From the NCBI GenBank assembly GCA_902729315.2, contig LR746270.1, positions 6,193,221-6,257,220 of the forward strand: 64,000 nucleotides of DNA, given 5' to 3'. The notes under the pieces were generated by a model that did not search any database, was not told the DNA's origin, and saw nothing but the letters and a program-made list of their open reading frames with translations. Made by a program: the position numbers and the translations under genes. Of this stretch, positions 52,134 through 62,501 are shown piece after piece. This DNA comes from Spirodela intermedia. Lineage: Eukaryota; Streptophyta; Magnoliopsida; Alismatales; Araceae. Within the stretch, counting starts at the first letter, position 1, and each line of letters begins with the position of its first letter.

Positions 52134-54668
52134 TCAGCCCGATTTAAACAGCAGGATGGCCTTCTGGTCCAAGTAGAAGTAGATGAAGTGATTTGTCTCG
52201 TGCGTCACATATGAGCCTGTCCCACATTACACAGAATAACTCAAATCACATGCTTTCGTTTAGCCTCAATATATTTAATGGCACACACATGTATGCATAT
52301 TACAGATATATAGATATATAATATCGTCCTGGGATATTCAGTGTCATTAGCATAGTCACCATGCCAACTTCCCCCCGGGTGAGTCAGACTAAGTCCTACC
52401 TCAGTAGAATATTATGCATTTTCCTCTCAGATCCAAATCTCACCATCCAGAAAGTGTGGTTCCTCATACGCCCTTCGCTGGTTTCCAGAAGTACATCAAA
52501 TCTTCCTAAAGCTCTTTCTCTCGTTTTCCAGTTGAATGGACACCACCACTGGAGAAGGCTACCACAGGCCCATAAGGCCAGTTCGTAAAGGTTCAGGAGT
52601 TATGTTTTCGAACAAATAATGCCATATGAGGACTATAATTGTACTATGTGCAGGGATAGGTGGAGAGAGAGGAAGCTTAGCTAGCGGGTTCTTCACACAA
52701 AAACTGCTTTTTATGTTGAACCTTGGGACGAAAAAGGCACTAAACAATGCATCATGTAAGTGAGACGATAATTAGTAAGAATGGACCAACATGTAGTACA
52801 AAATATGGATGGAACATGCATAGCACTGCAATTAGAAAGGAAAAAAACTGTGCGCCATCTCTTTATTTTTCAACAGAAAATGAATAGAATTTTTTTTTTA
52901 CTCAAGCTCTTCTGGTAAAATGTCATTTCTTTTACAATAAGGGACTGATTTTCCCGGTTCTTGTTGAACATGGAGGACTGATGTGTTAAACTCATTTATG
53001 AGTCCTTAGGCAGCTATCCTCACCACAATATTCATCTGTTCCTGGCACAAAAAGAAGACTCTAACGAAACCTCCCACACCAGCACCTTTCTATTCAAGAT
53101 GAAGAAGCCAGGACTCCATAGTCGAGACAGACTCCAAAGGGAAAAAAAATGTAAAAGATGCAAATAAAGCTTGTTTGGACTTCTATACACATCCCCGTAG
53201 TTGACTATGCAAGAAACGTTCAAATAAGGCAAACGAAAACTGGTACCATCATCAATTATTTTAAAGAAAAGGAACATATGGTCAAGGAAAGTCCGATGCA
53301 CACCTGGATCTCTAGAAAAATGCATAAAAAAGCCCTTACGAAAATAGGCTACCTCTTCCTCAGTTATAACTTGAGTGCAGGAGACTAATTGCAATCAAGC
53401 TTGCACTAAATTTCTTAGAACTGAGTGCATTAATACGAGTTACACTCAATTTCTACAATAATTATAGGCACAATAATTACAATCATTAGAACTAGAACTC
53501 CAGTAGTGTAGATGGAAATATTTTGTAAATCGGATAAACAAAATCTGCATTATGAGACATATACATCTGTAACTATCGTAAATAATTCTCGCTCATCTGC
53601 TTCCCAGTCATACAGGTGAGGATTTTCTACGATAGTTTTCCAAAACACCAGATTACATGTAGATTATATTCTGCAAGTCCTACGGGTTTAAAAGAAGATA
53701 AAGAACAATATGAAGTTAAATCAACAGAGAAAATTCAACAGATAAAGAACAGTATGAAGATAAAACTCACACAGAAATTTCTAACAGAGAAATATAACAG
53801 AAAATAATTTTTTTCATGGGTTTTGAATCAAACACAACCAGTATAACGCCACAAGTCGCGATAGCATATATTCAGATGTAAGAATGTGCAAAAAAATATC
53901 ACAAAGTCAGATGAAGTTGATAAATAAGGAGGCAGAGCACTAATCCAGGAAAGTTGAACGATAAACCAAACCAAACCAAACCAAACCCTAAAAGGACAGA
54001 AATTTTATAATTTACAGAATTCTACACGTCCAAAAAATCCACAGATCTAGCGCATACGGGTGAGAACAAAGCAGTCGCAAAAGAAATCCGACAAGATATG
54101 ATGGTTAATAACTCAGTCTCCACATTCTTCTGGTCAGGAGAGAGCATGAAACAAACTCGAACCCAAAATTGTGGCAACCGTCGAATTTTCACAACGAAAC
54201 ATGAAGTTCAGCGCAGGGTAAAAGTAAACGCTACCAAAGTTGCGGCCGACAATGCAATGCCAGGTAGAACCATGATTCTTATCAAACTCCTTCTTGATGT
54301 ACTCGGCAATGTCTTTCTCCACCCCGTGCTTCTCGAAAGCCTGTTCGATCCAGAGAGCAACATAGAAACATGTGACGAAGGGGATTACGTATTTGACACG
54401 TCGAGGAGACCGATAACCACGACGAATAGAGACAGCCGCGGCGAAAGCAGAGCAAGGAGAGTGTCAGTACGCCGACGGCGCAGTCAATGGCCTCCTTCTG
54501 CATGTCCTCCTTCATGTCGGCGCTCTTCACGATGATTCTCCTCTTGGAGTTCGCCGTCGTCGACGATGTGACCATCGAGGAACTCTCATCCAGCGACACC
54601 ATCTGGAAGGCCGCCGACGGCGGCTCACCGCCACCGATGCCTCCTTTCCTCCTCTCCTCCGTCATCAT
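52134..54668 (-). CDS. Dynein light chain, LC8 type
   Basis: Small dimeric hub protein of the LC8/DYNLL family; plants lack dynein heavy chains, so it likely serves other partners. Exons: 54668-54471, 54340-54235, 52216-52134; 128 residues. The core is highly conserved: [18 protein letters not shown] then [24 protein letters not shown] across intron 1, [22 protein letters not shown] across intron 2, and [16 protein letters not shown] at the C-terminus. Intron 2 is 2.0 kb. The start [10 protein letters not shown] is chosen because plant homologues of this subtype begin similarly. The frame stays open upstream to ATGs at 54770 (MVAVKVKAGK) and 54830, so a longer N-terminus is possible. The first 40 residues are low-complexity Ser/Gly. 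Confidence 0.95.
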
Positions 54669-54770
54669 CGCCGCTTCCTCTGATCTCTCCGGCAGCGGAT
54701 GAAAGCTACCAGAAGTGGAGCTTTCTTCCCCCCTTCCAGATTTCCCCGCCTTTACCTTCACGGCTACCAT

Positions 54771-55667
54771 AATACTACCGCCTGACCGAATGCATAATAC
54801 ATATCTGACCCTTTTGCATTCATGACACATTTTTCTGAGAAATTGTATAATTATCCAAAACCCCCCCGCCCAGCTACCCCTTATAAACGGAAGGTAAACT
54901 TTTTATACCAGTTTTTAAACAAAATCATATAACTCTCCCCCGCCCCCCCCCACCCTCCCTCCAGGGAAGGATTTTTTTTTGCCCAGAGTCGTTCGTTTGC
55001 CAAACGCATTCACTATCTTTCTTGAGTGGTCATATTTTTAAATAAGATTCAGAGGAGGGATATAAGCATAAAAAACCCACGCCGCCGATTCTTGTCACCA
55101 CAGTTTTCTTTCGGCCAAGATTAAGTCAGCCGCTTTATACAGCTATTTTTCTCATAAAACCCTCTTAAATTTTAGAAACGCAGAAGAGCATTAAAAACTC
55201 ACATATTTATATCCGCACCGTGAAACCTACGTCATCATACCCACGCAATATCTAAAAGTTTATGGCTAAAAGTTAATAATATTTTCACTTTGAACACCTC
55301 GACGTGAAAAACACCACCACAGCTCAGGTGATAGCGGCCCTACCACGTGGGGCTCCTCATTTCTTCACCCGCACCAGATCTACAATGATTATAATCGGGC
55401 CGTGGGCCGAGCCCGAACTCAGCTACCGTTCTGGGCTAGGATCCGGCCCGAAAAAGGCCAAGCCTCTGTATTTAATTTCACATAGAGATATCTAGCGAGC
55501 GAGAGAGAGAGAGATGAATATGAATGAAGTCTGGATGATTTGAGGGCGAAGAACAGACAGGCATCATACCTCAACAGCACAGTCATCAGGGGAATGCATG
55601 CAGACAAATACCCCAATGCTAAGAGTTCACTAGATCTCGGAGCTGGATCGGCCATGGCAGAGGGGAC
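54771..55667. other. Intergenic region between LC8 and PHR2
   Basis: Dynein light chain promoter side and the PHR2 3' flank. C-rich runs (for example 54943-54960) and a short GA tract near 55500-55514. No gene recognised. Confidence 0.5.
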
Positions 55668-58586
55668 TCAGAGCAGTGCTCCGGTGCAAGCGGTGGCGGG
55701 TACGGCCTCGACCTTCTTCCTGGAGCTGTACTTCTTGGTGATGAACCTGGAGATGGATACCCAGAGAGAATTTCCGCGATTATGGAAATCTTCCAGCAGA
55801 TGGCCCAGATATATTAATTTCCTCGAGAAGATCTAATCACCTGAAGAAGTCCCTCCAAAGCAGCTCGAACATCAGCCAATTCATCCCCCCCTTGTTGGGA
55901 GCAGAGGCAGCAGAGATTGTTCTAAGAAAATCGAGACAACAGAGATCAGGAGTAGAATCTGGGCATCCTTATTTGGCTGAATAAAAATTCGAATTCGGAG
56001 GCATTTCCCAGTTCTTGCGGAATGGGTACCTTGTGGCCGTCTTCTTCAGTTCGTCAAACATGAAGCGTGGGGAGAGGCAGCCCGTGGCTAGCCATGGGGA
56101 GATCTTGCAGGAAAAATTCGCACCATAAATGCTGTCCTGGTTGCCATCCTTGTTTCCCTTGTTTGGATGAGTCCGGAATTCAGCAGCGAACCGCTTGAGT
56201 TTCTCCAGCGCTTGGCTTTCGCCACCAATTAGAGATGCATTGCTGGCGGGCCTAATATCCTAATAATTCACCACGAGGGCATATGATCATTTTATCAGAG
56301 ATTTGACTCTAATATGCGGGAAGTGTGAATCGTGAAGAGATGAGAATCGGGAATGGGTTTGAATAAAAAACAATTGTACCCTGAGCATGTTGATTCAAAA
56401 GGTAAATGTGCGTTCCAACTATAGCAAATAATTCACGGCCAAAGTCTAGAACTCGATCTCAGAGATTGTGTGGTTTTCCTCAGCACTAGTTTTAGATTTA
56501 GAGAAATTATTGACTCTAGGGATATGGTAATATGTAGAAGACAAAATGGTTTGAAGCAGGGACGGAGCTGGAAGCACTGAACAAAGCCACCAATCTCTGA
56601 GATGGAGGATTTCTTTGGGCTGCAAAACATTCTATCAAGAGGAAGCGGGTTTCAGTAGGAGAGCTATGGTGGCAAACGTAGATAATAAAAAAATTATCGA
56701 CCTTCATTTCTCAGAAAACATTCTATCAAAATTGCGAATTAAAGACAAAAGAACCACAGAATATGAATCTGGGACTTGATACCCATTAAAGTCAAGCATG
56801 GGGCGTGCAAATCCATTGAAAATGCATCATAGTCGTCGCAAGTCAGAGGCTAGGACAGCAGGTCAAAAATAAGATTGCGTAATTCACCACAATAAGCATC
56901 TTATTTTTCAAACTAAGATTCATATATTGCACTGAAAACGATAATTGTGCTCTCTTTGTCGTGTATATGCAAGTTTGAATCATGCAATCAGTTTACTGCG
57001 TACGAAGATACCATTAAAACAGAATCATGGCCTGCTTGAGGTCCAGCAATAAGAATAAGGAGAGACCGATTCCCATCAAAGATATCATTCTTTCTAATGC
57101 GGATTCAACAGTTATTACCATGTATATGTGCATGAATTCTATGGAAGGAATAACAGTGGAAGCTCATGAAGAGTTATGGCTTTCGCATGGCCTGTGTTTG
57201 AAGCCCAATAATAACAACCACGACAAGTCTACAACACAAATTCTATACTCGGGTTTGGAATGGATAACAGTTGGCTGGAATTGGCTCCAGTGTCTCGTCA
57301 CAGAAACAGAACTTCATCTCCAGCATTGTTGGGAAATTTTTCAGTGTATATTTAACCGGATTTAACTTCCTTCAATCTAAATGGTTGGACCAGCCCCACT
57401 ATGGCACCATAGAAAACTTTGAGATACTAAAGTCTTAAAATCCATATCGTTCTAATATATCATAGTCGGAACCAGATCACAGCAATCATGGAAATTCCAC
57501 GTTTTTAAAGATATATAAAAAAATAATACAATAGAGTTTCGATCAGAAGGTCAAATAAGAGAACTTCAACAAGGAAAAATGAGGCACCTGAGTCACTGCC
57601 GTCGGTGAAGTAAGGCCAAGGTCCATCAAGGTTGGAATATCCCCTGGTTCTACGTCCCCTTTTGCTGGGATTCCCTTGAGTTGATCCAGCGCCTCAATCG
57701 TCTTTCTCACCCCCAACCCCTGCACCTTCTCTCTGAAACCTCCATAGTTCGATGGCATCTGCTGCAGATCGAAAGGTAGGTCCTCGATGTGGTATAATGT
57801 GCTTCCCCAGAAGTACTTCACCTCCACGCCTTCCTCCTCCATTGCCTTTCCCACTCTCTCCTCCGTCCGTACCTCGTCATGGGACACTTCCTGGTGCGCG
57901 TATAGCGCATCCGCCCCCACCGCCCGCACCAGCTCCCCGAGCACTGTCTCAGGCCGCCCGATCCTCACGACGAGATCTGATCCACGAGCTTTCAGGTTGT
58001 TCCGGAGGTCGCGGACGGACTCCAGGAGGAAAGTGGCGCGGTAAGGACCCGTCTTATCGAAGCCAGAGGAGGATTTGCCGTAGTCCCGCGGGTCGAAGAG
58101 GTATACGGGGAGGACGGAGAGGGAATCGTTGCTGGCTGTGGTCAGGGCCTCGTTGTCATGGACTCGCAGATCATTACGGAACCAGACAACCGTGCAGCGG
58201 CGACCGCCCGCGGGGTTGGTGGGCTCACCCGGGCGGCGGGTGATGTGACGGAGGGGGTTCTGGAGGGGGAAGGCGGATATGGCGGCGGACCGGGAATTGC
58301 AGGACGGCCTCGAGGCAGCGGAGGAAGAAGAGGAGAGGGAGAGGTGGGAGATTGCGGAGATCTGAGACGGAATACTGACCTTGGAAGGGAGGGCCGCCAC
58401 AGAAGGAGAGACCTTGGGGGCGGAGAGGATAGAGGAGAGGGAGAGAGAAATGGAGGCCACAGAGGGCCTCAACGCCGGCGACTGCGACAGTTCCTCCTCC
58501 GACGGCGCCGGCGACGCCTCCCCGTTCTCGCCGGCGGGGGTCAGCTGCGGAGGCGGTGGGAGGGTGGTGGGGTTGGTGGAGGCCAT
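55668..58586 (-). CDS. PHR2: PHR2-type photolyase/blue-light receptor-like protein
   Basis: Member of the photolyase/cryptochrome superfamily closest to plant PHR2. Exons: 58586-57588, 56259-56030, 55921-55841, 55746-55668; 462 residues, near the known PHR2 length. The N-terminus (about 130 residues) is Ser/Pro/Ala-rich and could be a transit peptide. The photolyase alpha/beta domain starts CTVVWFRNDLRVHDNEAL at about 131, then YLFDPRDYGKSSSGFDKTGP, DLVVRIGRPE, YAHQEVSHDEVRTEE, VKYFWGSTLYHIEDLPF and LPF/PSNYGGF. The FAD-type helical domain is represented only by GANFSCKISPWLATGCLSPR, NWLMFELLWRDFFRFITKKY and the end VPATACTGALL, which is the short form normal for PHR2. MASTNP is chosen as start; an ATG at 58688 is also in frame. 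Confidence 0.94.
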
Positions 58587-59062
58587 ACTGCCGGCGAGCC
58601 TGGAGAGACTACCCGCTTCTGTTTGTGGCTGCTTTTGACGAGCAGATAGGGGGGGCAACTCTATGGCCCTTTCTCTTCTCTTTTCCATCAGAATTTTATA
58701 ACAGCTTTATTCCTTTTACATTTATACCCAAAAACATCCATAAATTGTATGAAACCCAGTATAGTGTTTTAATACAAGTGCGCCATTTTTTGTAACTGGG
58801 TTCTTTCGTAGGTATTATTGGGCTTATCGGATCTGCTTTTCTTAATGGGCCAGTAGACGGTCGTGTCATAGACAAATAAGATCAGTTCAAAGGTGTATCG
58901 AAAGTTTAAAATATTAGAGGGATTTATTCAAAAATTGCCACTCTAGGTTGTGAGACCCGCATTTTTGCGGGCCCTCTCTGACCCAGTAAGCCTTATTGGG
59001 CTTATCAGGTCTGTTATCCTGATGGGTCATTTGAGCTCATCGGCTGTGGTTCGTTCATCCAT
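58587..59062 (-). promoter_or_regulatory. PHR2 upstream region with an imperfect direct repeat
   Basis: Spacer between the PPR 3' end and the PHR2 start. Two copies of TTATTGGGCTTATC followed by (G/A)G-TCTG-T-(T/C)CT-ATGGG(C/T) lie at 58815-58851 and 58993-59030. The first contains ATGGGCC, a site II-like motif. Confidence 0.5.
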
Positions 59063-60766
59063 TCACCAGTAGTCTCCGCAGGAGCACAGGCCGCAGGAGA
59101 AATGGTGGAACCTGCTGCAGTCTCTGACGACGATCTCCCGCTCGTAGAGCTCCGCCACAAGCTTGAAGGCGGCGTGGCAGTCGCCGCACATCCTAAGGTT
59201 CTTGACGACACGCAGCGGCGTACCGGGCTCCGTCTTGAGGAAGCAGAAGGCGAGGGCCAGCTTCTCGCTGTGCAGGGCCAGCGCCGCCTCCCTCCCTTCC
59301 TCGTCCAGGTCCAGCAGCGCTTCCCCCGTGTTGGCCACGTACCCCGCTTCCCTCAGCCTCCGCATCATCTCGCCTAGCATCCGGCGTATCTGGTCCGACT
59401 CCGGGTAGGCGTCGTCGCCTGCGGAGAACTCGTAGATGGTGCCGCCGAGCTCGACCAGGCTGCAGCCGGGGGGCTTCCTGACCCCCCTGGCCTCCATGAG
59501 GCCCCTCACCTGCCGCGCCGCTGGCCATCTCCCGAGCTTGGCGTAAAGATTGGAGAGAAGGACGTAGGCGCCGCTGTTGAGGGGCTCCAGGGCGATGAGC
59601 TTGGTGAGGGAGAACTCGCAGGTGCCGACGGCGCCGTGGAGGCTCGAGCCGCTCAGGAGGGCCCCCCAGATGAGCACATCGGGTTCCATGGGCATCGACT
59701 CGACGAGCTCCAGCGCGCGGCGCACCAGCCCGGCGCGGGCGTAGAGGTCGACCATGCAGCCGTAGTGCTGGATCGAGGGGGATATCCCGAAGTCCACGCT
59801 CATCCGGCGGAAGAGGGCCGCCCCCTGCTCGGCGCGGCCGGCGTGGGCGCACGCGCAGAGCACGCCTAGGAAGGTGACGCCGTTGGGGGTCACGCCGCGG
59901 GCGACCATCTGATCGAAGAGCGCGACGGATTCCCCCGTGCGGCCGTGCAGGGCGAGGCCGGCGATCATCGCGCTCCAGGCGGGGACGTCCCTGTCGCGGG
60001 CGTCCATGGCGTCGAACACCTGCGAGGCCCTCTCGATGCTGCCGCACTTGGCGTACATGTCAATCAGGCAGGTACCGAGGACGGCGTCCACCCGCATGCA
60101 GCGCCGGCGTATGAAGGCGTGCGCCCACTTGCCGTGCTCGAGCGCGCCGAGCCGCCCGCAGGCGGAGAGGACGGCGGACATGGTGAACTCGTTGGGGGCG
60201 GCACCGCACATCCCCTGCATCTCCCGGAACAGCTCCAGGGCTCTTCTATCGTCGCCGCACTTGGCGAGGCCGTCGATCATGCAGGTCCAGGAGACGACGT
60301 TCCGCTCGGGCATTTCCTCGAACAGCTGGGCGGCGGCCTCGATCGCGCCGCGCCGCAGATGGGCCTTGATGATGGAGTTCCAGGTGGGGAGGTCCGGGCG
60401 AGGGACCTCGCCGAAGAGCTTCTGGGCCTCCTCCAGGTCGCCGCAGGTGGAGTACATGTTGATGAGGGAGTTCTGGACAAAGGCGTCGGAGATGAATCCC
60501 GAGAGGAGGAGATGGCCGTGGAGGCGGCGGCCGGAGGGGAGGTGGGAGGGGGTGGAGAAGGACTGGAGGAGGAAGGGGAAGGTGTAGAGGTCTGGGGAGA
60601 CGCTGTGGCGCCTCATGCGGATGTAGACGAGCAGGGCGGCGGCAGCGGTGGTGGCGGAAGTGCCGCCCGCCTTGATGAGGGTGTTCCAGACGAAGCAGTC
60701 GGGGGTCGGGTGGGAGAGGTTGAGAGAAGGGTGAGAGGATGAGATCAGCTTGACGGTACCTCGCAT
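59063..60766 (-). CDS. Pentatricopeptide repeat protein, PLS class with E and DYW domains
   Basis: Intronless gene of 567 residues. Such proteins bind organelle transcripts and the DYW domain is a cytidine deaminase used in C-to-U RNA editing. PPR repeats run from about 22 to 420, with typical stretches DAFVQNSLINMYSTCGDLEE, PTWNSIIKAHLRRGAIEAA, VVSWTCMIDGLAKCGDDRRA, TCLIDMYAKCGSIERASQVF and VTFLGVLCACAHAGRAEQG. The E region contains GAYVLLSNLYAKLGRW, the PG box GCSLVELGG, and the DYW domain LHSEKLALAF (HxE zinc/catalytic motif), LRMCGDCHAAFK and a complete end DCSRFHHF then CGDYW. The deaminase looks intact. The N-terminus MRGTVKLISSSHPS is short for an organelle transit peptide. GC content is very high throughout. 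RNA target unknown. Confidence 0.97.
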   Translation of the reverse strand: MRGTVKLISSSHPSLNLSHPTPDCFVWNTLIKAGGTSATTAAAALLVYIRMRRHSVSPDLYTFPFLLQSFSTPSHLPSGRRLHGHLLLSGFISDAFVQNSLINMYSTCGDLEEAQKLFGEVPRPDLPTWNSIIKAHLRRGAIEAAAQLFEEMPERNVVSWTCMIDGLAKCGDDRRALELFREMQGMCGAAPNEFTMSAVLSACGRLGALEHGKWAHAFIRRRCMRVDAVLGTCLIDMYAKCGSIERASQVFDAMDARDRDVPAWSAMIAGLALHGRTGESVALFDQMVARGVTPNGVTFLGVLCACAHAGRAEQGAALFRRMSVDFGISPSIQHYGCMVDLYARAGLVRRALELVESMPMEPDVLIWGALLSGSSLHGAVGTCEFSLTKLIALEPLNSGAYVLLSNLYAKLGRWPAARQVRGLMEARGVRKPPGCSLVELGGTIYEFSAGDDAYPESDQIRRMLGEMMRRLREAGYVANTGEALLDLDEEGREAALALHSEKLALAFCFLKTEPGTPLRVVKNLRMCGDCHAAFKLVAELYEREIVVRDCSRFHHFSCGLCSCGDYW

Positions 60767-62501
60767 CTGGAGGCAAACAAGTTGGCCGGATCAGGTCTCT
60801 GAGCTCGTTGCTCGCTACGGAGAACATGAATCTCGAAAATTCGAAGAACCTGTAGCGGGAGCTAACTCTCTGCCTTGATGCTCTACCTGGCTGAAAACAC
60901 AGAAAACCACTTGTACTTACTTGGTCAACGGATATTTTATACACCATATTTGGTAAACTATATATATATATATGTCATATTAGTTGGATAGTGCATTTTT
61001 AAAAAAGGAAATTACTTTTGTGTATAATCAATTGAATGTGTGCATACCTTCAACGTATTCATTTTGATGCCTAATATGTAAGTGACTTCACATTTTATAT
61101 TGAAAAAAATGATACTTTTTATAGAAAACGTTATAATCGAAAAATCATTTGATATAGTTTCCTTCTGTAACTATGCAAAATGGTTTTCTTGGCACATCAT
61201 TACATATACATTGAATGTTAGAATGGATATATTATGGATGTGATGTAGACTATAATATGTTGTATTATACTAATTCGAATGAGCACTCTAATGAAATGAA
61301 GAGAAGCTTAACAAATAGTGCTCACCTAATTATTTATAAGCATGCAACATTCTATTGAGAAATTCAACCTGTATCCCAGGAAAATATTTATACAATTATC
61401 GCAATATTCACATGTTGACTTTATTATTACAAATGGATATAATCTCACTGGTCAAAATTCGTTGTATTACCATTATTCACCGCTAACATTTCCATCCAGA
61501 ATAACAATGTATTATGACTTTGTTTAGTCTTGGAATCCATCAGACATGCCACGCCATCTTGTCGTGAAGTTATGAAACCAATCTATCGGTGGAGTTAGAA
61601 GAACATGCATATTCGGCAACTTTATGATAGAAAAAATCACAATTTCAGATTTTCAAATTTATTACGAAGATTTAAGGATTACTCGATGTACCCAAGTTTC
61701 AAAAGTGCGTTTTGAAATTTCGTTTTGTCATTTTTCAATAAATTAGATCGTCCAAATAGCCGGGGGCAGGGAGTACGGCAGAGGAGTTGCATCCTTAAGA
61801 GACGAGGAGGAATGACCTCGAAGATGGCGTTGCCGTGCCGGCATTTATTTTACTTCCATGGTCGCTGAGATCCCCAAGCTCCCGTCATCGGCCTTCACTT
61901 CGCATTTCTGCAATGGTCTTTTGGCAGATTACGCTCGGAAATCGTGGATCTCCGCTGACGATCGGTGCATAGACTCGGCATACATGGCGGATCTTACTGG
62001 AATCCACCGCGCGGGGTGGCGACGAGGAGTGGCCCACCAGCGCCTCTGCGAATATGGCGGCGACGATCGACCGCCAGCTTCATGGCGAATGCGGCCGCGA
62101 GGACCAGGGGGAGATCTCTTCTCTGGTCCCCAGTCGGCGAGGGCCTCGGCGTCTATGGCGGATCTCCCCGGAGGGAGCTCACATTGCGCGGCGCCGGCGC
62201 CGGCCGCCTGGCTGATCAGGCGTCCCTCCGCCGGCCCCTCGCCGAGAGTTAAAGAGCCCCGCCCCGCGGGATCACTGTCTGGGGAGGTAATTAAATATCG
62301 AACTGTCGATGGATGACGTCTGAGCCGTGCGATCCTTTGTTCTTGGGATCTGTGAAAATGCGGCAACTACCTCCGCCACCGGCTTCTCGACCCTCCTCAT
62401 CACTAACCACGCCCCCCCCCCCTCCCCCATCTTCTTCCCTTCCTCCCCACTCAACCTTCGGCGTAGTTACACTGCGGAGGAGTTGAGCATCTGATGTGTA
62501 G
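60767..62501. other. Intergenic region upstream of the PPR and lipase genes
   Basis: Divergent spacer. 60960-61740 is very AT-rich with a TA run at about 60961-60973. 61850-62300 is GC-rich and carries overlapping open frames without recognisable motifs. It probably holds both promoters. Confidence 0.45.

Noticed and set aside
59193-60742. Long open frames in other frames of the PPR gene (minus 59193-60047, plus 59945-60742)
   Set aside because: Shadows produced by very high GC content; the 567-codon DYW frame is unambiguous.
61858-62316. 152-codon frame upstream of the lipase gene
   Set aside because: GC-rich overlapping frames on both strands without conserved motifs; more likely promoter/leader DNA.
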